The notes under the pieces: model-generated
Database searches by the model: none
The model's input: the letters and a program-made list of their open reading frames with translations, nothing else
What the model was told of the DNA's origin: nothing
Made by a program: the position numbers and the translations under genes
In this document: positions 53,294-61,328 of the stretch, one piece after another
Layout of the letters: every line of letters starts with the position of its first letter
How positions within the stretch are numbered: the first letter of the stretch is position 1
Assembly (NCBI RefSeq): GCF_019916025.1
Contig: NZ_CP079738.1
Location: 1 to 64,000 of the forward strand
Direction: 5' to 3'
Source: Paraclostridium bifermentans
GTDB taxonomy: Bacteria > Bacillota > Clostridia > Peptostreptococcales > Peptostreptococcaceae
DNA: 64,000 nucleotides

Positions 53294-53692
53294 ATGGAAG
53301 ATAAGAAAAGAATATTAAAAATGGTTGAGGAAGGCAAAATAACTTCAGAAGAGGCTATTAAATTATTAGAAGCACTAGAAACTAGCAATAATGAAAAAGC
53401 GGATGAAAAAAAAGATATATCAGCTGAAGAGTTCTTAAATATAACACCAAATCCAGATGGAGAAAAAATGTTATACGTAAGAGTGTTAAGCTCAGATGGA
53501 TCAAAAGTAAAAGTAAATATCCCATTAGAATTTATAAAAATAATGGGTGGAATAGGTAAAATGCATATTGGTGAGCTTGAAAAACATAATATAGACTTTG
53601 ATAAATTAATGGATGCAATAGATAAAGGGTTTGTAGGTAGAATCGTTGAGGTAGAAGATGGTAATGACAGAGTAATAGTTGAAATATGCTAA
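53294..53692 (+). CDS. SHOCT-like domain protein
   Basis: A soluble protein of about 132 residues. The N-terminal SHOCT-like helix pair (EDKKRILKMVEEGKITSEEAIKLLEAL) matches the tail of the DUF2089 protein. The rest (LYVRVLSSDGSKVKVNIPLEFIKIMG ... RVIVEI) is a strand-rich segment shared with the next gene. The ATG at 53294 follows AAAGGGTGG; an earlier GTG at 53285 lies within that site. The function is unknown, though membrane-stress sensing by related LiaX-like proteins is documented. Confidence 0.75.
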   Translation: MEDKKRILKMVEEGKITSEEAIKLLEALETSNNEKADEKKDISAEEFLNITPNPDGEKMLYVRVLSSDGSKVKVNIPLEFIKIMGGIGKMHIGELEKHNIDFDKLMDAIDKGFVGRIVEVEDGNDRVIVEIC

Positions 53693-53704
53693 GAGGTGAA
53701 CATA

Positions 53705-53992
53705 TTGAAAATTATAGTTAAAAGTAAGGAGGGCAATAGCAACTTAAACTTAAATATACCTATGGCTGTAGTTATTGCTGGGTTAAGGTTAGGAAAGCCA
53801 TTTATAAAAAAAGAACATATAAATAAATATAACAAAGGTACTAATAGTAAAGAAATCATAAAAGACAGTGAAGATATAAAAGAAATGATAAATGTTCTAA
53901 TTAAGGGATTAAAGTACTTAAAGAAAAACCATAAGGGATTGGTATTGGTAGATATAGAGGATCATGGTGAGATAGTAAAAATACAAATATAA
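53705..53992 (+). CDS. Protein related to the C-terminal half of the SHOCT-like protein
   Basis: A 95-residue soluble protein. The strand pattern KIIVKSKEGNSNLNLNIPMAVVIAGLRLG ... LVLVDIEDHGEIVKIQI parallels the second half of its upstream neighbour, so the two are paralogous halves. The TTG at 53705 follows AGAGGTG. It is the last gene of the DUF2089 operon. Confidence 0.65.
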   Translation: MKIIVKSKEGNSNLNLNIPMAVVIAGLRLGKPFIKKEHINKYNKGTNSKEIIKDSEDIKEMINVLIKGLKYLKKNHKGLVLVDIEDHGEIVKIQI

Positions 53993-54267
53993 AATGTATC
54001 AACGGGATGGATATTAATCTCATTCAAAAATTAGTTCTATGGGTATTATTATTTATAATACTTTAGATAATAAGTAAAATTGGAAAATATTGATAATTGT
54101 TATATTTATTCATTAATAATATACTATATTTTATACATTTAATGAGTAAAATTTTTATAAGTGTATAGAAATTAAATAAAATAACATAATTTGGAGTGAA
54201 AATTTAAAAACAATAAAAATTTTAAATAAAAAGATTGAATTCCAGACATATAGAGGAGTTGAGCAAA

Positions 54268-55272
54268 ATGGCTAGCAATGATATAGGTATAGATTTAGGA
54301 ACTGCTAATGTATTGATATCTGTTTCTGGGAAAGGAATAGTATTAACAGAACCATCAGTGGTTGCTATAGAGAAAAATACCGGATCTGTTTTAGCAGTAG
54401 GATCAGAAGCGTATAAAATGATAGGAAAAACTCCTAGCAATATAGTATCTATAAGACCATTACAAGATGGTGTAATATCTGATTATGATACTACAGAAAA
54501 GATGCTAAATTACTTCATAGGTAAAGTATTAAATAAAAAAGGTATGAAAAAGGTTTTTATGCCAAGAGTAATGGTATGTGTACCAACTGGAGTGACTGGA
54601 GTTGAAAAAATAGCTGTAGAAGAGGCTGTTAGAAATACTGGGGCAAAAGAGGTTTATACAATTGAAGGTCCAATAGCAGCTGCTATTGGAGCAGGAATAG
54701 ATATTTCTAGTGCGAATGGAAGTATGGTTATAGATATAGGAGGAGGTACTACCGATATAGCTATTATATCTTTAGGTGGTACTGTAATTAGTGAGTCAAT
54801 AAAAATAGGCGGAGACAAGTTTGATGACGCTATAATAGAATATATTAAAAAGCAGCATAATTTTTTTGTAGGGAAACTAACAGCTGAAAAAATAAAAATA
54901 AAAATTGGAACAGCATGTATTGATGAAGAAAAGTATATGGACATAAGTGGAATAAATTTAGTTACAAGACTTCCTGGTAAAATACAAATTAATTCATCGG
55001 AAATAAAAGATGCAATTGAAAAATGTACACAACAAATAATAGTAGCAGCATGTTCAGTATTAGAAAAAGCACCACCAGAATTATCATCAGATATTTATGA
55101 AAATGGAATAATCATGACTGGTGGAGGAGCACTTCTTAATGGTTTAGATAAAAGAATACAAGAGAAAACTAATATAAAAGTTAGCATAGCAGAAGATGCT
55201 TTGTTATGTGTTGCAAAAGGAACGGGAGACTCACTTGCATCACTTAATTTATTAGAAAAAAGTAAAAAATGA
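54268..55272 (+). CDS. mreB: MreB/Mbl-type actin-like cell-shape protein
   Basis: A 334-residue bacterial actin. It has phosphate-1 DIGIDLGTANVLI, connect-1 and phosphate-2 IDIGGGTTDIAIISLGG, the adenosine region MTGGGALLNGLDKRIQEKT and connect-2. It forms membrane-bound filaments that guide wall synthesis. There is no mreC or mreD beside it, and it lies 275 bases after the DUF2089 operon, which may coordinate with it. The start at 54268 follows GAGGAG; a longer reading has no site. A paralogous, non-core copy is likely, given the replicon context (inference). Confidence 0.92.
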   Translation: MASNDIGIDLGTANVLISVSGKGIVLTEPSVVAIEKNTGSVLAVGSEAYKMIGKTPSNIVSIRPLQDGVISDYDTTEKMLNYFIGKVLNKKGMKKVFMPRVMVCVPTGVTGVEKIAVEEAVRNTGAKEVYTIEGPIAAAIGAGIDISSANGSMVIDIGGGTTDIAIISLGGTVISESIKIGGDKFDDAIIEYIKKQHNFFVGKLTAEKIKIKIGTACIDEEKYMDISGINLVTRLPGKIQINSSEIKDAIEKCTQQIIVAACSVLEKAPPELSSDIYENGIIMTGGGALLNGLDKRIQEKTNIKVSIAEDALLCVAKGTGDSLASLNLLEKSKK

Positions 55273-55301
55273 TATTTTTAACTATTTAATACAATAAACA
55301 C

Positions 55302-55343
55302 AAAAGGACTTAAACTCTTTTAATTTAGAGTTTAAGTCCTTTT
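55302..55343. terminator. Bidirectional terminator
   Basis: AAAAGGACTTAAACTC pairs with GAGTTTAAGTCCTTTT between convergent genes, with A/T runs on both sides. Confidence 0.9.
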
Positions 55344-55356
55344 ATTTAGATAAATA

Positions 55357-55608
55357 TTACCCTTGTAATCCTTTTGCTTGACGTTCCATGTCTTCAATTA
55401 CAATATCATATATTTCTCCTAAAGTTGAACAGTATTTTAATACTTCCCAAGGTTCATTTGTGTGGAAATGAATTTTGATAAGCTCTTCATCACCTACAGC
55501 AAGTAAGCAATCACCTTTAAAATTAGTATTAAAGTATTCATTTATTGCATCTTCATCAAGGTTAGTTCCTTCGATTAATAACTGTGTATCATATCTATAT
55601 TCTAACAT
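55357..55608 (-). CDS. Stand-alone FakA/YloV middle-domain (DAK1_2-like) protein
   Basis: Only 83 residues. EYRYDTQLLIEGTNLDEDAINEYF, GDCLLAVGDEELIKIHFHTNEPWEVLKYCSTLGEIYDIVIEDMERQ corresponds to the central domain of fatty acid kinase FakA/YloV, with the HFHTN motif. The kinase DhaL domain and the DegV-like partner are missing. A good AAAGGATGA site and clean ends argue that it is a real gene rather than debris. Its function is unknown. Confidence 0.75.
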   Translation of the reverse strand: MLEYRYDTQLLIEGTNLDEDAINEYFNTNFKGDCLLAVGDEELIKIHFHTNEPWEVLKYCSTLGEIYDIVIEDMERQAKGLQG

Positions 55609-55738
55609 TTTTTATCATCCTTTCTAATATATAGAGGTTATAGAATAAACTATAAATTTCTACTTTAATTATATTATATCAAAATTTATAGATAAACAGA
55701 ATATATACTAAAATAGGTATCTGATACTTTAGATTATA

Positions 55739-55770
55739 ATAAAAAAGATCTTAGAATACTTTTAAGATCT
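55739..55770 (-). terminator. Rho-independent terminator
   Basis: AGATCTTA pairs with TAAGATCT and is followed on the minus strand by TTTTTT. It ends the PadR/DUF1129 operon. Confidence 0.85.
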
Positions 55771-55802
55771 GGCAATTATTTAGTTTATTAGGTTTAAAAA
55801 AT

Positions 55803-56606
55803 TTACTCCTTAACATATAGATAAGATATTAAATAGAATAATATAAAGGCTATCAACATAGCTATCATAGAGATAGTCTTACCAGGGCCTTGGATAATTG
55901 AAAAGTTTAGAAACTCTAATCTACTTAATATTCCTAATGTACAAGCTACTACTATAATAGGCAAAAATGAATAAAATAATTTTTCTTTTAAGCTATATAT
56001 TACGCCTATGGTTCCAAATATCAAAATAACAGTTATACCAATAGACCCTGATAATTTAAATCCAAATGTAGCAGGTAGAATTCGATCCATTAATATCATT
56101 AAACCTATGTATGTACAAAATAAAATAAATACAATAAATGTAAATTTTTTTTCTTTATCTGAATAGACTGCATTTCCTAAGATATTCAAAATAAGATTTA
56201 CAAATAATAATGTAAATACTAAACATACAAAGAATTTACCTACATCTAAGGTTTCATGAGGATTTATTAACTTTGGAAGCAATGTAACTAAAGAGTATAT
56301 CCCCATAGAACTCAAAAATAAATTAAATCTCTCTTTAAAAGAACTCTTATTTGTATTTTTTAATATTTCGTCACTTATTTCTTTTGTATTTTTCCCAAAA
56401 TAATCAATGGCTTTAATTTCTTGATTTTGGGCTTCTATAATATCTGTTAGAATCTCAAGTAAAGACTCTTCTATTTGAGTTTCATCCTTTAAGAAACTTT
56501 TTGCTCTAATATAAACTAATATGTCATCATAAAACAATTTATTTTCTTCATTTAATAATTCTCTGTATGAATTATTTAACTCGATAAGTTCCTTAGTATT
56601 TTTCAT
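55803..56606 (-). CDS. DUF1129 family membrane protein
   Basis: A 267-residue protein. The N-terminal helical domain (NNSYRELLNEENKLFYDDILVYIRAKSFLKDETQIEESLLEILTDIIEAQNQEIKAIDYFGKN) is the DUF1129 signature. Six membrane helices follow. The family is usually controlled by an adjacent PadR, as here (start 20 bases after it). The biochemical role is unknown. Confidence 0.82.
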   Translation of the reverse strand: MKNTKELIELNNSYRELLNEENKLFYDDILVYIRAKSFLKDETQIEESLLEILTDIIEAQNQEIKAIDYFGKNTKEISDEILKNTNKSSFKERFNLFLSSMGIYSLVTLLPKLINPHETLDVGKFFVCLVFTLLFVNLILNILGNAVYSDKEKKFTFIVFILFCTYIGLMILMDRILPATFGFKLSGSIGITVILIFGTIGVIYSLKEKLFYSFLPIIVVACTLGILSRLEFLNFSIIQGPGKTISMIAMLIAFILFYLISYLYVKE

Positions 56607-56625
56607 ATTACTCCCCCTATCCTTT

Positions 56626-56955
56626 TTATTTAACTTTTAGAATATTATTTACACTACTTGATAGAATTTCCCATTGTTTCTCAAATAGATCTAGCTGTAT
56701 TTTACCCTTGTCCGTAAGTTTGTAGTATTTACGCATAGGCCCCTCACCTGAACTTCTCATCTCACCTACTATTAAGTCTTGTTTTTGAAGTTTAAGTAAT
56801 AAAGGATATATTGTTCCATCTGAAACTGTTGAAATTCCATATTCTTTTAACTTTAAATTCATCTCATATCCATAGATTTCTTTTTGACTTATAATTTTTA
56901 ATATGCACCCCTCTAGGATACCTTTTAGCATTTGAGAGGATATTGTATTGTTCAA
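56626..56955 (-). CDS. PadR family transcriptional regulator
   Basis: A 109-residue winged-helix repressor (MLKGILEGCILKIISQKEIYGYEMNLKLKEYGISTVSDGTIYPLLLKLQKQDLIVGEMRSSGEGPMRKYYKLT). The TTG at 56955 follows AAAGGTGA. Its promoter carries an elaborate inverted-repeat operator (56979-57047). It is the first gene of an operon with DUF1129. Confidence 0.88.
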   Translation of the reverse strand: MNNTISSQMLKGILEGCILKIISQKEIYGYEMNLKLKEYGISTVSDGTIYPLLLKLQKQDLIVGEMRSSGEGPMRKYYKLTDKGKIQLDLFEKQWEILSSSVNNILKVK

Positions 56956-56978
56956 AATAATCACTCACCTTTTAATAT

Positions 56979-57047
56979 AACTATCTTGCTTTACAATATA
57001 GCACTCTTTAACTATATTGTAAAGCAAGATAGTTAAAGAGTGCTATA
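56979..57047 (-). promoter_or_regulatory. padR promoter inside two interlocked inverted repeats
   Basis: Arm X (56979-57001, 23 bases) is the exact inverse of X' (57012-57034). Arm Y (56997-57015, 19 bases) is the exact inverse of Y' (57029-57047). The order is X-Y-X'-Y', so the two hairpins or cruciforms exclude each other. On the minus strand TTTACA, 17 bases, TATATT forms a sigma-A promoter inside it. Confidence 0.75.
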
Positions 57048-57074
57048 TAAAAACTAATTTATAAATTAAAGAAT

Positions 57075-57118
57075 AAAAATATCCCTTAGAATCAACTAAG
57101 TTGAAGACTAAGGGTATT
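57075..57118 (-). terminator. Rho-independent terminator
   Basis: CCCTTAG pairs with CTAAGGG, flanked by further pairing, with T-rich sequence after it on the minus strand. It ends the second sigma/anti-sigma operon. Confidence 0.75.
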
Positions 57119-57131
57119 AATTTAATCATAT

Positions 57132-58163
57132 TTACTTTAATTCATTTAAATTTATTGTAAATTCATCACCGATTTTTTTAAAATCATCATTCATCTTACC
57201 ACTTGTATTAGGTTGCTTTGCAGCATAAGGAACAAGTTTTAATTCTGTTGCATTTTTATCTAGATTTTCTTCTAAGTTATATAATGTTAGCTTACCTTTA
57301 CTTTCATCGGCACTTATTAAGTAAAATTCAACATCATTACCTAAATTATCTTTTCCAAGTAACTTTATATCATAATCAATCAAATCTTTATTATGAATAT
57401 TTCTATCGTAGATTATATTAGGACCTAAAGCATTAGTCCTATATTCTTTTAATGTAATTGTTTCATCTTTTCCTAGATTAAAAGATTGATTTAGTTTTAG
57501 TGATTTTGTATCAATCTCAAGATCTTTTCTATTTGTTTTAAACTCAAATATCCACTCTCCATTTATAGTATGTTCTTTTTTATTTTTAAAGTAAATAGGA
57601 TCAGAATAAGTTATTTTAATATCTAAATCGTCTTTTTGTACATTTTCATCTAATGTATATCTAAATACTTCTTCAACTGTATTTTTATCAATTATAGTGC
57701 CGCTACCCCCACCACCTGAACTTATAGACTTACCATTTATATAAACATTTCCAAAGGACGTAATATTACCATCTTCAAGTTCTTCTTTAAACTTATATGT
57801 TGTAGATACAATTAAAACATCTTTATCTAATACAACTTCATTTAAAGTTATTGTAAGCCCATTTTTCGTTATAGATTGGCCAACAACAGTTTTATAATCT
57901 TCTAAGTTTGATTCTAAACCTAAAGCATTTTTTATATCATACATTACTTTGTACATATTTGCATAAACAGGTTCACAAAATACAAATACTCCACCAATTA
58001 AAAGTAATCCAGAAATACTAGCGCCCAATATTTTCTTTGATTTATTTTTTCTTTTATTCAATTTAGATTTCACCTTAGATGTTATTAATTCTTTATTTAC
58101 ACTAACTTCTTCATAGTTTTCTATATCAAACTCTACATTATTAAAAGATTTATATTCATTCAT
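57132..58163 (-). CDS. DUF4179-type anti-sigma factor
   Basis: A 343-residue membrane protein. It has a short cytoplasmic N-terminus (1-45) lacking the zinc-finger Cys set of the copy at 35825, one membrane helix (ILGASISGLLLIGGVFVF, about 45-62), and an extracellular DUF4179-like domain (SITKNGLTITLNEVVLDKDVLIVSTTYKF). It starts five bases after the sigma gene. It would sequester that sigma factor at the membrane. Confidence 0.8.
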   Translation of the reverse strand: MNEYKSFNNVEFDIENYEEVSVNKELITSKVKSKLNKRKNKSKKILGASISGLLLIGGVFVFCEPVYANMYKVMYDIKNALGLESNLEDYKTVVGQSITKNGLTITLNEVVLDKDVLIVSTTYKFKEELEDGNITSFGNVYINGKSISSGGGGSGTIIDKNTVEEVFRYTLDENVQKDDLDIKITYSDPIYFKNKKEHTINGEWIFEFKTNRKDLEIDTKSLKLNQSFNLGKDETITLKEYRTNALGPNIIYDRNIHNKDLIDYDIKLLGKDNLGNDVEFYLISADESKGKLTLYNLEENLDKNATELKLVPYAAKQPNTSGKMNDDFKKIGDEFTINLNELK

Positions 58164-58167
58164 AACA

Positions 58168-58698
58168 TTAAACCTCCCTATTTATAAGTGATTCTCTGAT
58201 TTTTTTTCTTCCCCTGGATAAACGACTGTAAAGGTTAGATATACTTAAATTATTATCTTTAGCTATTTGAGGAGCATCGGCTCCATCCAAGTAATAACTG
58301 ATAAATATATCTCTATCTTTATCGGGTAAGTATTTAACAATATCATCTATTCCTTCTTTAATCTCAAGATCAAGTAAGTTTTTATCTATGTAATAGATAC
58401 CGTCATCAATCTCAGAAGTTTCTATTTTATCTAAATATTTTTTCTTGTAGTTAATTGCTTTATATTTTGCTATAACACAAATCCAGTTTTTAAAAGAGTT
58501 TTTGTCTTTATCAAAACTATCTATGTTATCCCAAATAGCTAGAAATACATCACTTATGCATTCTTCCTCATAGTTTATTAATTTACCTAGATTTTTTCTA
58601 ACAACAGATGCAACAAGACCACTATATTCATCTATAAGCATTTCTAACCCCTTTTGTTTTTTCTTTTTTATATATTTAATAATTAATTCAGCTTGCAA
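58168..58698 (-). CDS. RNA polymerase sigma factor, sigma-70/ECF family
   Basis: A 176-residue factor. Region 2 reads YSGLVASVVRKNLGKLINYEEECISDVFLAIWDNIDSFDKDKNSFKNWICVIAKYKAINYKKKYL and region 4 YYLDGADAPQIAKDNNLSISNLYSRLSRGRKKIRESL. It is the first gene of a two-gene operon with the DUF4179 protein. GGGAGG precedes the ATG. Confidence 0.87.
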   Translation of the reverse strand: MQAELIIKYIKKKKQKGLEMLIDEYSGLVASVVRKNLGKLINYEEECISDVFLAIWDNIDSFDKDKNSFKNWICVIAKYKAINYKKKYLDKIETSEIDDGIYYIDKNLLDLEIKEGIDDIVKYLPDKDRDIFISYYLDGADAPQIAKDNNLSISNLYSRLSRGRKKIRESLINREV

Positions 58699-59074
58699 GT
58701 TATTTCCTCCCTTTTATTCTTACAATACATCCGTAAAAGCTTTTACACTTCTTATATACAATTTAAATTATAAAAACCTTGCACTTTTATAAAAAAAACT
58801 TTTCATACTTTCTAATAATAAAGTTAAAATCTATTTCAGTAAATCAAAAAATATAAGGGATAGCAATCTTTATTTTAAAAATCAAATTTCTTTGTAAAGT
58901 GATTGCTAAATTATTTGAATTGATTGAATTTTAATAATTTTCGTGTTAATATTTTTATAAGGACTATATGAAAATAAGTTTCATTCCTAACATTACAGTG
59001 AACAAAATTACTTATTATGAATATATAATTTTGTGCATTATATTTAATAAGCTTAACGAAAGGAAGTGATGTAT
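58699..59074. other. Divergent promoter region, no gene seen
   Basis: AT-rich sequence between the sigma operon and the DUF1538 gene. AGCAATC/GATTGCT (58863-58869 and 58901-58907) forms a weak inverted repeat. Nothing else is supported. Confidence 0.4.
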
Positions 59075-60577
59075 TTGAATGTATTCACTGAAAAATTAAA
59101 AGAGGTTTTACTTTCAGTTATCCCAATTATCATTATAGTAATGTTATTAAATTTCACTCTAACTCCTTTGGAAACTCCACTTTTATTTAGGTTTGGAATT
59201 GGATCAATCTTTATAATTTTAGGATTAGCAGTTTTTTTAATTGGAGTTGAAATAGGTATTACGCCTTTATCAAATCTTATAGGATCAAGCATTGCAAAGG
59301 TAAATAAATTATGGTTAGTAATCATAGCCGGACTAATACTTGGATTTTTTATATGTATTGCAGAGCCGGATTTATTAGTTTTTTCAAATCAAGTTGATTT
59401 AGTCACATCGGGGCAAGTATCTAGTTCAACTATTGTTATAGCCGTATCTATAGGGTTAGCAATAATGATTTCATTTGGATTAGCAAGAATTGTTTACAAC
59501 ATTCCTCTATACAAGATTTTAACAGCATTATATTTAATTATTTTTCTTCTTGCATTATTTACAGAACCGGCATTTTTAGCAATAGCGTTCGATGCTTCAG
59601 GTGCAACTACCGGTGCGCTTGCAGTTCCATTCATTTTAGCTCTTTCTACAGGAGTTTCTGCATTAAAAAAAGACAGTAAGTCTTCTGAAAAAGATAGCTT
59701 TGGATTAGTTGCTATAGCATCTATTGGAGCTATACTCTCTGTTATAATTTTAAGTATTTTTACTAAAAATAGTGGATTTTCATCGGATATTAGTTTAGAT
59801 ATATCTGAAACAACATCTATATTAGGTCCATTTATAAATTCGATTCCACACACTTTAAAGGAGAGTTTTATAGCCCTATTACCATTAGTTATCATATTTT
59901 TGATATTACAGAAAATATCATTTAAATTAAGCATAAAAGCTTTTAACAAGATATTGAAAGGATTCATTTACAGTTTAATTGGTTTAGTATTGTTTTTGGT
60001 TGGAGTAAATGCTGGATTTATGGATGTAGGAAATACAATTGGATATAATATTGGATCTTTAAATAATAATTTTTATATTATAGCAGTTGGATTTGTTCTT
60101 GGATTAGTTACAATCTTAGCAGAGCCTGCTGTCTATGTACTAACGCATCAAATTGAAGATGTTACAAGTGGGTATGTGAATAGAAAATCAGTATTAATAG
60201 CTCTTTCTTTAGGGGTTGGGGTAGCGATAGCTCTTTCTATGTTAAGAATTTTGATTCCACAAATACAGCTATGGCATTATATTTTGCCAGGATATGTAAT
60301 TTGTATTGCTATGACTTATTTTGTTCCTAAATTATTTGTTGGAATGGCATTTGATGCAGGCGGAGTTGCTACAGGGCCAATGACTGCAACATTTATTTTA
60401 GCATTTACTCACGGAGTTGCTGAATCAATTGAAGGTGCAAATGTATTAATAGATGGTTTTGGTATGATAGCAATGGTAGCTATGACTCCAATAATAACAT
60501 TGCAGATATTAGGATTAATTTTTAGGTTTAAATCTAAAAAAGGAGGGAGCCTAGAAAATGAGCAACAAATTCAATAG
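59075..60577 (+). CDS. DUF1538 family membrane protein (PII-associated transporter-like)
   Basis: A 500-residue protein made of two homologous halves, each with about six membrane helices. GIEIGITPLSNLIGSSIA and GVNAGFMDVGNTIGYNIG match, as do AIAFDASGATTGALAVPF and GMAFDAGGVATGPMTATF. The family is uncharacterised but is encoded beside PII proteins, as here (20-base overlap), so it is probably a nitrogen- or energy-gated transporter. The TTG start at 59075 follows AGGAAG; earlier ATG/GTG codons overlap that site. Confidence 0.85.
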   Translation: MNVFTEKLKEVLLSVIPIIIIVMLLNFTLTPLETPLLFRFGIGSIFIILGLAVFLIGVEIGITPLSNLIGSSIAKVNKLWLVIIAGLILGFFICIAEPDLLVFSNQVDLVTSGQVSSSTIVIAVSIGLAIMISFGLARIVYNIPLYKILTALYLIIFLLALFTEPAFLAIAFDASGATTGALAVPFILALSTGVSALKKDSKSSEKDSFGLVAIASIGAILSVIILSIFTKNSGFSSDISLDISETTSILGPFINSIPHTLKESFIALLPLVIIFLILQKISFKLSIKAFNKILKGFIYSLIGLVLFLVGVNAGFMDVGNTIGYNIGSLNNNFYIIAVGFVLGLVTILAEPAVYVLTHQIEDVTSGYVNRKSVLIALSLGVGVAIALSMLRILIPQIQLWHYILPGYVICIAMTYFVPKLFVGMAFDAGGVATGPMTATFILAFTHGVAESIEGANVLIDGFGMIAMVAMTPIITLQILGLIFRFKSKKGGSLENEQQIQ

Positions 60578-61226
60578 CATTGAACTTGAGCTAATTTGTG
60601 TAATAGTAAATTTTAACTTAGGAAGTAAAGTTTTAAAACATGCGAAACAAAATGGAATAACAGGTGGTACTATTTTTTTAGGGAAAGGAACTATTAAAAA
60701 TCCTATCTTAGAGTTTTTGGAGTTGGCTGAATCTAGAAAAGAAATTATATTGATGGCATCGGAGAAGAATACAGCTAACTATGCTTTAGAACAACTCAAT
60801 AAAAAGTTTTGTTTTCAGAAGCAAAATCATGGAATAGCCTTCAGCACATCTCTAACTGATATAATAGATTCTCATTATTCAAATAGCTATAAAAAAACCG
60901 AAGAAAGTAGAGGTGGTGAAAGTCCAATGTATAATCTTATTTACACTGTCGTAGACAGAGGAAAAGGTGAGTTTGTAGTGAAAGCTGCAAATAAGGCAGG
61001 GTCTAGGGGAGCTACGATTATAAATGGTAGAGGATCGGGCATACATGAAACTAGTAAAGTGTTTGCTATGGAAATAGAACCGGAAAAAGAAATTGTATTA
61101 ATAATATCACCAAGTAATTTAACAGAGTCTATAGTATCCTCAATTAGAGATGAACTTAAAATTGATGAACCAGGCAATGGTATAATTTTTGTTCAAGATG
61201 TAAATAAAGCATATGGCTTATATTAG
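60558..61226 (+). CDS. Tandem PII-like signalling protein
   Basis: A 222-residue protein with two GlnB-like ferredoxin folds. Residues 1-110 are diverged (ICVIVNFNLGSKVLKHAKQNGITGGTIFLGKG). Residues 118-222 are closer to PII (IYTVVDRGKGEFVVKAANKAGSRGATIINGRGSG, IVLIISPSNLTESIVSSI). The T-loop is short and lacks a clear uridylylation Tyr. It overlaps the DUF1538 gene and probably gates it, as GlnK gates AmtB (analogy). A fused pair of PII domains is unusual, since most members have one. Confidence 0.83.
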   Translation: MSNKFNSIELELICVIVNFNLGSKVLKHAKQNGITGGTIFLGKGTIKNPILEFLELAESRKEIILMASEKNTANYALEQLNKKFCFQKQNHGIAFSTSLTDIIDSHYSNSYKKTEESRGGESPMYNLIYTVVDRGKGEFVVKAANKAGSRGATIINGRGSGIHETSKVFAMEIEPEKEIVLIISPSNLTESIVSSIRDELKIDEPGNGIIFVQDVNKAYGLY

Positions 61227-61242
61227 TTTTTAAGTTCAAAAG

Positions 61243-61292
61243 CTTTACAAAAAAGCCCTGACTATTAAATTAGCAAGGGCTTTTTTGTAAAG
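61243..61292. terminator. Bidirectional terminator
   Basis: CTTTACAAAAAAGCCCT is mirrored by AGGGCTTTTTTGTAAAG, a long stem between convergent genes with internal A/T runs. Confidence 0.9.
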
Positions 61293-61328
61293 TTTAATAT
61301 AAATAGTATATGGATGGTAATTATATTT

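Noticed and set aside
54654-54944. Minus-strand ORF inside mreB
   Set aside because: It overlaps a clear MreB coding sequence and has no start signals.
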